Positions 53,287-61,166 of a DNA stretch of 64,000 bases are shown piece after piece. The position numbers and the translations under genes are program-made. Position 1 is the stretch's first letter, and each line of letters opens with the position of its first letter. Source of the stretch: Streptococcus equinus ATCC 9812. Lineage in GTDB: Bacteria > Bacillota > Bacilli > Lactobacillales > Streptococcaceae. Where the stretch lies: assembly GCF_000187265.1 (NCBI RefSeq), contig NZ_GL698431.1, positions 22,644-86,643 of the forward strand, given 5' to 3'. Under the pieces are notes generated by a model. The model searched no databases. It was given only the letters and a program-made list of their open reading frames with translations, and had not been told where the DNA came from.

Positions 53287-55125
53287 TCAGCCTTTTTCAT
53301 TTAGAATATCTGAGGTCTTATAAAGACCTGGCAAATAAGTTCTGCCAAAAAGTTTCTTCGTTAAAGCATTGAATGTATAGTGGTCTTCTAGAATCAATAC
53401 CTTATCATAAGCCTTCAAAAGCGCGATAAAATCTTTATCTGAAAATGTAAAATCATCTCTGGCATCGATATTTTCATTCCAAAGATAATAACGGCTAGCA
53501 TACTGGATAAAGAAACTATCGACATTTCCTTTATCTGTCATAACAACCAAGATTCTGTCTTTAGAATCATCCATCTTATTTCCAACAAGTTGATGAAGTT
53601 CTTTTGAGACTTTATTAGTTTCTTGATTATTATTAAAGACAATGCCGTTATTTTCGGACAAAAACATACCAACTGCATAAATCGACAAAACTAAAGTCAC
53701 ATATTGATACAATCGTTTATTAAGCAAACTCTTATAAGATTTTGCATTTCGACGACTAAACGTTTGTTCATACAAACATTTATCCATTTCCCAAGCAAGA
53801 GCCATGACCATATAGCCAAAAGTAAAGATAACCATACTTGATGCATAGCGCTCAAATCCAGCTAATTGCAAAGCTTCTTCTGTCGGCATAGCTGTCAAAT
53901 ACATCAGTAAAATACTGATATAATAAGTCACAAACGACATATCGATGAAAAACCAAGTCCAAAAAATTTCTTTTTTGTGTTTCAATCGAATACCAATGAT
54001 AACAAAAGCAACTAGCATTATCACATTGATGAGAATAAATCCTTGTGTCGCTAAACTGCTAACATTAAAAATTGATTTCACAAATAAATTGATGATTTTT
54101 TCTGGGACGCCTGAAATATGACCAGACAAGATTTTCTCTAAATCCGCCATTGATACCGCATGCTTAGCACTTGCTGCATCAGGAAAGTTAGCTGAAACGT
54201 GTTTTTGCCAAATAAAAAATGGCAAGAAACTTGCAGCTAAAGTAAGCAACATCATACCAAGTGCTTTCAAACGTGCTCTTTTTTGGACAAATAAGCGCAT
54301 CATACAGACGATGTAAACAATTAAAGCAAGCAATACAAAAAACAAACCACTAACCTTAACAATACTTAGCATTCCAAGAACAACCATCATATGAATTGAC
54401 AGCATCCAGAAACGATTGCGATAGGCAAAACATCCTGCTATCGCTGCTAGAGCCAAAGCTGGCAACAAAAAGTCAACCAGTAGATTGTTCAAACGAATGG
54501 CAATATTGAAAGTATTAAAAGCTGCAAATGATGCAAAAATCATGGCAATCATCAACATACGACGGTCATCACGAAGCGCTCCAAACATAGCATAAAGACA
54601 TGATGCAATTAGGAAGAATTGCCCAACCAACATGCTGCCTTCTGAGAAACCAACAATTGTTGTGAAGAAATAAATGAACAAAGAGCTACCAACAGGATAA
54701 GTATAATAGCTGATAATCGTATCATATTGTGTTGGAAGTGTGTTATTAATGTGGAAAAATTTTACAATTGTCGCCCAATGCGTAAAATTATCATAATGCA
54801 GAATTGGAGATTTCCAAAGCGTCAATCCAAACAACAAAAGGTAAAACATCATTCCGATTGCAATGATATCTAACCTTCGAAATTTGACCCTTTTCTTCCA
54901 AACTGACCAAAGATAATAAAGACTAAGCAAACAACCAACAACTGATATGGCATAAACCGTCGGTAGCATCAAACCAATCAAACTACCAATGTGAAAGACT
55001 AACGTAATAGCTGAAAAAGTAAACACCCAAGTCAAGCGACGATTCATTTTCAAGGCATTTCGGAAAAATGCATTGTATCCCATAGTAATAGCAAAGAACA
55101 AAAGTAATCTAAGAATAGTAATCAT
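53287..55125 (-). CDS. Large GT-C-like membrane protein of the c-di-GMP exopolysaccharide operon
   Basis: 612 residues with about 11-12 transmembrane helices and a ~110-residue C-terminal soluble domain. An acidic LHYDNFTHW motif in the first large loop (~105) recalls the catalytic Asp of polyprenyl-linked GT-C glycosyltransferases. The substrate is unknown. ATG 55125 overlaps the stop of the upstream synthase as ATGA, so translation is coupled, and GGAGG lies upstream. It may decorate the polymer, using lipid-linked sugar made by the GT2-GtrA enzyme of the same operon. It could also be a structural or export partner; the GT-C call is by inspection only. Confidence 0.65.
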   Translation of the reverse strand: MITILRLLLFFAITMGYNAFFRNALKMNRRLTWVFTFSAITLVFHIGSLIGLMLPTVYAISVVGCLLSLYYLWSVWKKRVKFRRLDIIAIGMMFYLLLFGLTLWKSPILHYDNFTHWATIVKFFHINNTLPTQYDTIISYYTYPVGSSLFIYFFTTIVGFSEGSMLVGQFFLIASCLYAMFGALRDDRRMLMIAMIFASFAAFNTFNIAIRLNNLLVDFLLPALALAAIAGCFAYRNRFWMLSIHMMVVLGMLSIVKVSGLFFVLLALIVYIVCMMRLFVQKRARLKALGMMLLTLAASFLPFFIWQKHVSANFPDAASAKHAVSMADLEKILSGHISGVPEKIINLFVKSIFNVSSLATQGFILINVIMLVAFVIIGIRLKHKKEIFWTWFFIDMSFVTYYISILLMYLTAMPTEEALQLAGFERYASSMVIFTFGYMVMALAWEMDKCLYEQTFSRRNAKSYKSLLNKRLYQYVTLVLSIYAVGMFLSENNGIVFNNNQETNKVSKELHQLVGNKMDDSKDRILVVMTDKGNVDSFFIQYASRYYLWNENIDARDDFTFSDKDFIALLKAYDKVLILEDHYTFNALTKKLFGRTYLPGLYKTSDILNEKG

Positions 55126-57353
55126 ACCTTTTCCCTCCATTCATTTGCTAAAGCTTTAAAAGCAGGTATTTTTTCTATCGATGGCAAATTGATTACCTGA
55201 TAAATGGATTCGTCCATATCGGGGTCATGTGATACAAAAGCTAATTTGAAAAAGACGTCATGATAGATAAAATCGACAATTGGTTTTCTACGCGGATTTT
55301 CTAAACGTCCAGAAAAAGTCATGTAATAATAATTTGTCTTTCTAAGCTGACGAGTTTGTCCGCCGTAATCCACTTCTTCATTCAATCTAACCTTCGGCAA
55401 AGCAATCTTATCATAAGGGGATTCTGGACGTTCATTACTTTGAAATCGTTGATTAAAGTTTTCAAGCAAATCATCCCAAGTTGTCATCCAAGAATCTTTC
55501 TTTGTTGGCAAATTATGATTAATTCGGTCATAAATGTATTGATAGAATTGACGAATATCAGCTTTCTCAACACTTGTGAACTGAACACCGTAACGCCAAC
55601 CTTTAGCCTCATCATTGACCACAACACGAACCACATGACCTTTTGTAAGAGCACGGTAATTTCGTGATTGCAAATGAAGTGTCAACTCTTTTTTGGGGGG
55701 CAAGTACAATGGCAAAGGTGAGCTAAATGAAATCCCCGTTTCTGAAATATCACAAACTCTGACATCGTAAGACTCTCCGTCGGCATCAATAACCATTGGT
55801 TCATCCACGATAAAACGTTCACTATTACGATAAGTCGGACGACCAATTGCACAGAAAATGGCAAACGTCAAATTGACAATGTGATACATTAACCAGAAAC
55901 TAGTGATGCTACCATAAAACAGTTCTGAACCAAATTTTCCATAGTTAAATGTTATCAAGCCATACATCGCAAGTCCCCAGAGGATAACATAAGGAATAGC
56001 ATAAAGATATAAGGTCCACGAAGAATCATTTCCTTTAGGAGTAACCTTAAATTTTTTTTCGCTAATTCCAAATGATTCCAGCATCAAAGGAATAACCAAG
56101 TAAGGTGCAAAAATAGTTTCAACAATTTCACCCCACACCTGTGTACGGTAATCTTTTGAGGCCTCTCGCATAGAAATCCGTGTCAAAGCGTAACTTGGTA
56201 ACCAGAAGAAGAAAAGCAACCAAATATTTGAGACAACTACACGCACATGAAAAACAGTGAACAAAATCGGCGCCAAGATATACAACAACCGTCTAAAGAA
56301 TGACCACCAATAGAGATAACTATTAAAGTATACAAGACGTTGTCCTTTTGTCAATTTTGGATTGAAGAAAACGTTCATGTTATAACTACTTTTAATAACA
56401 CCACGTCCCCAACGGACACGTTGTTTGATAACACTTTTCAAATCTGTCGGTGTCAAACCACTTGCCATGGGATTTTTAGTTGAGTAATTCACATAACCAG
56501 CCGCATTCATTCGAACACCAAGTTCGAAATCCTCAGTAATGGTACCTACCGGAAAGCCTCCTACATCTTCAATCGCCTTGCGGAAAATCACGGTATTTGA
56601 ACCAGTATAAATCGCTGCACCACGTGCATTATTAAAGACATTAATTTCTTTTGAAAAGAAATCTTGTTCATTAGGAAGTGTTTCTTCTGAGAACAGATTG
56701 TATTGGAAAATGTCAGCATTGTAAAAACTTTGCGGTGTTTGAATTAAACCAATTTTCGGTTTAGTGTACTCCTCACCTTTTTCGTATGCTTCAACCTGCT
56801 CGATAAAATACGGCACAGCTTCCATCAAGAATTCACGATAAGGAATCATGTCTGCATCAAAAGTCGCTACAAGCGGAGCTGATGTTTTACTAAGTGCATT
56901 ATTGTAGTTCCCCGATTTTGCATCTTTATTATCAGACAGTCCAAAATAACCCACTCCAAGCTCATCTGCAATCTTTGCTACTTCTGGACGATTGGTATCA
57001 TCACAAACGTAGATACGAACCTTTGACTTGTCAGGATATTCCATAAAAGTACAGGCATTGATGGTTTTATAGAGCAAATCTGGATCTTCATTGTGAGTCG
57101 CAATCAAAACATCCACATCAGGATAACGGTCATAAGAAATCTCAGGCTTTTCAAGTTGAAAATTCTTTTGCTTATTCAAAATGAGAACGTAGCCAGTAAC
57201 CGCAGAAACCAGTTCACTTAACCACAACAATAGCCCAAAGACCAAAGCAAACCAAGAATCATGCCAAGGAATTGTAGCCACCAAACGCCAACTGAGGTAA
57301 AAAACTGTCGTAATGAAGGCTGCAATGTATAATAAATTTTTAACTTTCTTCAT
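55122..57353 (-). CDS. BcsA-like processive glycosyltransferase with PilZ domain
   Basis: 743 residues. A membrane synthase that polymerises and extrudes polysaccharide. Two N-terminal helices precede a GT2 domain with CDDTN (~118), FDADM (~166), TEDFELG (~273) and the processive-enzyme motif QRVRW (311-315). Five or so more helices carry the gating-loop motif FKVTPKG (435-441). The C-terminal PilZ domain holds RPTYR and RNSER (505-513) and DISETG (535-540), the full RxxxR...DxSxxG c-di-GMP site. ATG 57353 follows GGAGGTGAA and overlaps the upstream gene by 14 bases. Cellulose is a possible product, but no BcsB/C homologue is present and other beta-glycans are equally open. Confidence 0.9.
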   Translation of the reverse strand: MKKVKNLLYIAAFITTVFYLSWRLVATIPWHDSWFALVFGLLLWLSELVSAVTGYVLILNKQKNFQLEKPEISYDRYPDVDVLIATHNEDPDLLYKTINACTFMEYPDKSKVRIYVCDDTNRPEVAKIADELGVGYFGLSDNKDAKSGNYNNALSKTSAPLVATFDADMIPYREFLMEAVPYFIEQVEAYEKGEEYTKPKIGLIQTPQSFYNADIFQYNLFSEETLPNEQDFFSKEINVFNNARGAAIYTGSNTVIFRKAIEDVGGFPVGTITEDFELGVRMNAAGYVNYSTKNPMASGLTPTDLKSVIKQRVRWGRGVIKSSYNMNVFFNPKLTKGQRLVYFNSYLYWWSFFRRLLYILAPILFTVFHVRVVVSNIWLLFFFWLPSYALTRISMREASKDYRTQVWGEIVETIFAPYLVIPLMLESFGISEKKFKVTPKGNDSSWTLYLYAIPYVILWGLAMYGLITFNYGKFGSELFYGSITSFWLMYHIVNLTFAIFCAIGRPTYRNSERFIVDEPMVIDADGESYDVRVCDISETGISFSSPLPLYLPPKKELTLHLQSRNYRALTKGHVVRVVVNDEAKGWRYGVQFTSVEKADIRQFYQYIYDRINHNLPTKKDSWMTTWDDLLENFNQRFQSNERPESPYDKIALPKVRLNEEVDYGGQTRQLRKTNYYYMTFSGRLENPRRKPIVDFIYHDVFFKLAFVSHDPDMDESIYQVINLPSIEKIPAFKALANEWREKV

Positions 57354-58407
57354 TTTCACCTCCATTAAACACTAAGTGCTTTTGAACAAAGTAGCTAACG
57401 AAGAAAAGCATACCATCCACTACAATTTTGACAATTGAGATTGGAACAGCTGTCAAAGCATTTCCGACGATGGTTACCAAAAAACTTGATACCATGATTT
57501 GCACTACAACTAAGGTAAAGTACTTAACAGCAGAGCTTGCTTTTCCTTTTTTGAAAACAACTTTATGGTTCAAGAAATAATTCACTACTGATGAAATCGC
57601 GCGTGCTAAAACGGATGCCAGAGTAACTGCACTAAAACTAAGTCCATTTAACAATGAAATTAGAATTGTAAAAGCAATGATATCAACTAAGAATGAGAAC
57701 AGTGATGAGAAAATATACTTGAAGAAAACTTTATAAATGCGAAGCGAGTCACGCACCACATCAAAGTGTGATGATTGATTTTCATCGAGATAAATCGTCG
57801 CGATACCAACTTCACGAATTGGGATAGCATCTTCTTTTGCTTTTAAGAGCATATTCATTTCAAATTCATAACGTTCGCCTTCGACATCAAGCATTTCTTT
57901 TAACCAACTTGCTGGTAAAACACGAAGACCAGTTTGTGTATCAGACACTTTCATACCAGTAAAAGCGTCCAAGACATCACGAGTCAGTACATTACCAAAA
58001 CGACTGCGAAGTGGAACAGAATTTTCAAACTTTCTCACACCAAGAACTAAGCTATCAGGATAACGCAAAAATTCATCCAAACATTTTAATGTGTCTTCAT
58101 AAGTGTGCTGACCATCAGAATCAATCGTTACAATTCCTTTAGCTTGCGGAAGTTTTTCAAGGATATAAGAGATTGCTGTCTTCAAAGCACGACCTTTACC
58201 TTTGTTTTCAGGATGAGTTAATAAATGACAAGCATATTTTTCCTCAGCTTCTTCAAATAAAGCTTTATAATCAGGACCACTACCATCATCAATAAGGACA
58301 ATCTCAAACGGCTTATTTTCTCGTGCTCGAATATCTCGTAACAATTCCAGCATGCGTTGGTCTGGTTCAAAGGCAGGAATTACAATAACAACCTCTTGAT
58401 ACATCAT
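57340..58407 (-). CDS. GT2 glycosyltransferase fused to a GtrA-like membrane domain
   Basis: 355 residues. The N-terminal GT2 domain (~1-220) has IPAFEPD, LIDDGSG (~40) and IDSDGQHTYED (~95), with the acidic residues that bind metal and nucleotide-sugar. The C-terminal ~120 residues form four helices of the GtrA type (RAISSVVNYFLNHKVVFKKGKAS, core VVNYFLNHKVVFKK). Such fusions make or move polyprenyl-phosphate sugars. The gene starts 5 bases after the GGDEF gene and overlaps the synthase start. Confidence 0.88.
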   Translation of the reverse strand: MMYQEVVIVIPAFEPDQRMLELLRDIRARENKPFEIVLIDDGSGPDYKALFEEAEEKYACHLLTHPENKGKGRALKTAISYILEKLPQAKGIVTIDSDGQHTYEDTLKCLDEFLRYPDSLVLGVRKFENSVPLRSRFGNVLTRDVLDAFTGMKVSDTQTGLRVLPASWLKEMLDVEGERYEFEMNMLLKAKEDAIPIREVGIATIYLDENQSSHFDVVRDSLRIYKVFFKYIFSSLFSFLVDIIAFTILISLLNGLSFSAVTLASVLARAISSVVNYFLNHKVVFKKGKASSAVKYFTLVVVQIMVSSFLVTIVGNALTAVPISIVKIVVDGMLFFVSYFVQKHLVFNGGENEES

Positions 58408-58412
58408 AAGCG

Positions 58413-59435
58413 TTATCCTTTCTGATTTTTATCGCGATACATTCTCTCATCAGCGCACGCACAAAAATCAACAAATGATTTATGTGCCTCGTAAGAATCT
58501 GTATAAGAACCAAGTGAAACTGTGACAGGCATATCTTCAGTCATCATTTCTATCTTGACAAGATTCATTAAAAACTCAGCCTGCTTCTCTGAAACTTCGG
58601 GAAGTAAAACAGCAAACTCATCACCACCTAGACGTGCAACTACAGCTTTCTCGGGCATTACCTTAGTTAAAATATCTCCAAATTTCACCAAAATTTGATC
58701 TCCTGCAGCATGGCCGTAAGTATCATTAGCCTCCTTAAATTTATTCAAATCCGACATGATAATGGTGATAGGGTCTACTTTATTGCGAGCACACTCATTA
58801 AAAGCCAATTCAATGAAACGCCGATTGTAAACACCCGTTAGCATATCTTGATAAATCAATCGCTCATATTCATTTTCTCGAAGTTTTTGCTCAGTGATAT
58901 CAATCGTAAAACAAACTACTCCAATTAATTTCTTTCGTTTATTATAAAAAGGAGCAAACATTTTTTCCCAATAATAGGTTTTACCATCCAGTTTAACTTC
59001 ATCAGTGAAGCTAAACGTTTCGCCTTTCTTAGCTCGTTCAATATTATTCTTTAAGCGAATCGCTTGATCATTAGTCAAATTTGCATAAACACTCCCACCA
59101 ATTACAGGTGTAAACTCATAAAATTTTTCAACTAATTCTATATCAGATTTATTGAAAGCCATATAACAATCATCTAAGTCAACAGCATACAACGCAAAAT
59201 GTTCTAAGCTTTCTAGAATGAAATGAGTGACAAGATCTCTCCTTCGACTTAAATAGTGCTCCAGAATTACAACTACTAACAATCCTGTTAAAACTGATAA
59301 AATTAGCCAATCGCCACCCTCGTCAACAATGTCTTTATAAAGCAGGATAACTGAAATTATAACCAGCAAATATGAAATCAATCTATGATGTTTTCTTAAA
59401 AAAATTCTGACTTTTAACAATGGCACGTGCCTCAA
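58413..59435 (-). CDS. Membrane PAS-GGDEF diguanylate cyclase
   Basis: About 335-340 residues. It makes c-di-GMP from two GTP. Two N-terminal transmembrane helices (~20-33 and ~43-62) precede a PAS domain (~75-185), which ends in the usual FTIDITEQK linker. The GGDEF domain (~195-338) has DLNKFKEANDTYGH (D229, N237, D238 in register) and an intact RLGGDEF (270-274). The RxxD product-inhibition I-site is absent (PEKA at that place). The start is uncertain: an in-frame TTG at 59435, GTG at 59426 and TTG at 59420 are all non-ATG, and only the last has even a weak GAGG at a fitting distance. First gene of the operon. Confidence 0.92.
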   Translation of the reverse strand: MRHVPLLKVRIFLRKHHRLISYLLVIISVILLYKDIVDEGGDWLILSVLTGLLVVVILEHYLSRRRDLVTHFILESLEHFALYAVDLDDCYMAFNKSDIELVEKFYEFTPVIGGSVYANLTNDQAIRLKNNIERAKKGETFSFTDEVKLDGKTYYWEKMFAPFYNKRKKLIGVVCFTIDITEQKLRENEYERLIYQDMLTGVYNRRFIELAFNECARNKVDPITIIMSDLNKFKEANDTYGHAAGDQILVKFGDILTKVMPEKAVVARLGGDEFAVLLPEVSEKQAEFLMNLVKIEMMTEDMPVTVSLGSYTDSYEAHKSFVDFCACADERMYRDKNQKG

Positions 59436-59445
59436 TTATTCTAGG

Positions 59446-59465
59446 TAATCATAATTAATTACCAA
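59446..59465. promoter_or_regulatory. Inverted repeat upstream of the GGDEF gene
   Basis: GGTAAT-8 nt-ATTACC (6-bp exact arms) in the short leader of the GGDEF gene. It could be an operator or a leader hairpin. No known motif was recognised. Confidence 0.4.
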
Positions 59466-59487
59466 CCTATAACTTTTCTAAATCTTT

Positions 59488-59514
59488 TCGAAAAAACATC
59501 CCTGATGTTTTCAA
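59488..59514 (-). terminator. Intrinsic terminator upstream of the GGDEF operon
   Basis: AAAACATC/GATGTTTT stem (59493-59500 with 59504-59511), 3-nt loop, then TTTTTTCG on the minus strand. It insulates the operon from trmB and the tRNA-like element, so the GGDEF gene should have its own promoter in the 50 bases below it. Confidence 0.8.
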
Positions 59515-59559
59515 ATGAAAAAAATCAAAGGACATTTCTTTTTGTATCAAATTGTGTAA

Positions 59560-59620
59560 GGAGAGGAAGAGACCCGAACCCTCAAAACATTACAACGTTC
59601 ATCCACTATGTAACCTCTCC
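59560..59620 (-). other. tRNA-Ser-like element lacking the anticodon arm
   Basis: 61 nt, read on the minus strand. A perfect 7-bp acceptor-like stem GGAGAGG/CCTCTCC encloses a D-arm-like segment (TACA-TAGTGGATGAACGT-TGTA, with the GG of the D loop) and a T-arm-like GAGGG-TTCGGGT-CTCTT. The 5' and 3' parts resemble class II tRNA-Ser, but the anticodon and variable arms are missing. The T loop has G where A58 is nearly invariant, and no CCA follows. It could be a tRNA relic, an old integration scar, or a stable tRNA mimic. Confidence 0.5.
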
Positions 59621-59627
59621 AACAGAA

Positions 59628-59660
59628 ATACTATTCACTTCTTTTGATAGTATTCAGAAA
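59628..59660 (-). terminator. Hairpin downstream of trmB
   Basis: AATACTAT/ATAGTATT 8-bp stem with a ~12-nt loop, followed by a short TTCTG. Weak as a terminator. Confidence 0.45.
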
Positions 59661-59664
59661 ATTA

Positions 59665-60300
59665 CTAAAATTGTGCTTCCACACGGTAAATGACTTGACC
59701 TTTTTTAGAGAATTTTTCCTCATATTCTGTCATAACATTTCCTTCAAAATCACTAGCATGCAAATCCAACCAAACTTGTTTTAAAATCATGCCATATTGT
59801 GAGAAGCTTGCTAAGCTATATTCAAATAAGCCTCGATTATCAGTTTTGAAGTGGATTTCACCGTGTTCAGGTAAAATCTGACGGTAAGTATCCAAGAATG
59901 TCTTATAAGTCAAACGGCGTTTTTCATGACGTTTCTTAGGCCATGGATCTGAGAAATTCAAATACATCAAATCAATTTCGCCGTCTTCAAAATAATTAGT
60001 CAAATCTGAACCATCAACTAGTAGCAAACGAACATTTGGTGCTTGGCTATCTAGAACTTTATCCAAAGCGTAACTTAATACTGATACTTGAATATCAATT
60101 CCGATATAGTTAATATCAGGATTTTGCAAGGCCATTCCTGTAATGAATGCTCCTTTTCCTGAACCAACTTCAATGTGGATTGGGTTATCATTACCAAAAA
60201 CTTCGCGCCAATGACCTTTTGCTTCTTCTGGATTTAAGATAACATAGTGTGGGTTATTTTCTAAGTGCTCCTCAGCACCCTTACGTTTTCTAACTCGCAT
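59665..60300 (-). CDS. trmB: tRNA (guanine-46-N7)-methyltransferase
   Basis: 211 residues. It methylates G46 in the tRNA variable loop. The SAM site [10 protein letters not shown] (~40), YIGIDIQ, and [18 protein letters not shown] (core [10 protein letters not shown], ~115) are typical. It overlaps the ccrZ stop as TAATG; ccrZ-trmB is a conserved streptococcal pair. Confidence 0.97.
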   Translation of the reverse strand: MRVRKRKGAEEHLENNPHYVILNPEEAKGHWREVFGNDNPIHIEVGSGKGAFITGMALQNPDINYIGIDIQVSVLSYALDKVLDSQAPNVRLLLVDGSDLTNYFEDGEIDLMYLNFSDPWPKKRHEKRRLTYKTFLDTYRQILPEHGEIHFKTDNRGLFEYSLASFSQYGMILKQVWLDLHASDFEGNVMTEYEEKFSKKGQVIYRVEAQF

Positions 60301-61097
60301 TATTTATTTTTACTAACTAACTCCCTAAATTTTCGTAAGCCGTAAATTTCTTGGTTTACGTGCTCCATATCTCGTTTGTCAAAACATTTCAAAATCTGTG
60401 AAAGATATGAAAACTGTCCGTACCATTTCACTTTACTGCGTACTTTTTCATTATCTTTATAGCCATAATAATTCAACCACTCACCCCAACGTGTGTAAGG
60501 AATGTAGTGACTCAAAAGAAAGGCTACATCATACATTCTATCTGTCAAACGAACTGAATCCCAGTCAACTAGATAAATCATACCACTTGTTGTGATTACC
60601 CAGTTACTGTGTTTAATATCACCATGCACAATTGTCGCAACTTCTGAGTGGAACTCTGGTAAGCTGCGTTTTAATTCTTTTACAATACTTTGCAAATAAG
60701 TATTTTCACGAATTTGTAACGGTGCATTTTTTTCCCAGTCAACCAACAAATCATATGGATTCTCAATCTTATAGTTCAACTGCAATAATTGATTAACCAA
60801 TGGACGTGACTTGTGTAAACGCAAAAGAATATGGACAATTTGTTTACTACCCATATCCTCCTTAGTCAAAATTCTTCCATCAAGCCATTCCTGTGCACTC
60901 ATTGTATCGCCGTTACCAGTTCGACGTACCCACAACAATTGGGGTGCAATCTGTTCTTTTGCAAGAGCTGGTAAAATTGGTGTTGTGTTAAACTTGATAA
61001 AGATTTTTTCACCATTTGGATATTGACCAATAAAAGCTTTGCCACTTTTACCTCGAAGAGGTGTCATTGTCAATTCCTGATCTGATACTGTTGTCAC
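60300..61097 (-). CDS. ccrZ: CcrZ cell-cycle regulator (aminoglycoside-phosphotransferase-like fold)
   Basis: 265 residues. In pneumococcus CcrZ couples division to DNA replication through DnaA and is recruited by FtsZ; close relatives were described as nucleoside kinases. The kinase fold shows GKSGKAFIG near the N-terminus, the catalytic loop [11 protein letters not shown] (~158) and the metal site LVDWDSV (~175). Start ATG follows GGAGGGCAGATAGG. Directly upstream of trmB. Confidence 0.92.
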   Translation of the reverse strand: MTTVSDQELTMTPLRGKSGKAFIGQYPNGEKIFIKFNTTPILPALAKEQIAPQLLWVRRTGNGDTMSAQEWLDGRILTKEDMGSKQIVHILLRLHKSRPLVNQLLQLNYKIENPYDLLVDWEKNAPLQIRENTYLQSIVKELKRSLPEFHSEVATIVHGDIKHSNWVITTSGMIYLVDWDSVRLTDRMYDVAFLLSHYIPYTRWGEWLNYYGYKDNEKVRSKVKWYGQFSYLSQILKCFDKRDMEHVNQEIYGLRKFRELVSKNK

Positions 61098-61166
61098 CTA
61101 TCTGCCCTCCTTTTCTATTCTATTACTATACATTTCTTCACCTTTATTTTACTTGTTTTACACCAG

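Noticed and set aside
55122..57353. Calling the synthase cellulose synthase outright
   Set aside because: The motifs are those of processive beta-glycan synthases in general, and BcsB, BcsC and BcsZ partners are missing, so the product is left open.
59560..59620. A functional tRNA gene
   Set aside because: No anticodon arm fits between the D-like and T arms, and position 58 is G.
59436..59664. A c-di-GMP riboswitch in front of the GGDEF operon
   Set aside because: I looked for GEMM-I and GEMM-II core sequences and saw neither. The region is instead a tRNA-like element, a terminator and a short inverted repeat.
53063..59664. Prophage or integrative element around the c-di-GMP operon
   Set aside because: No integrase, relaxase, IS or long flanking repeat was found; the tRNA 3' end is not duplicated near 53.2 kb.
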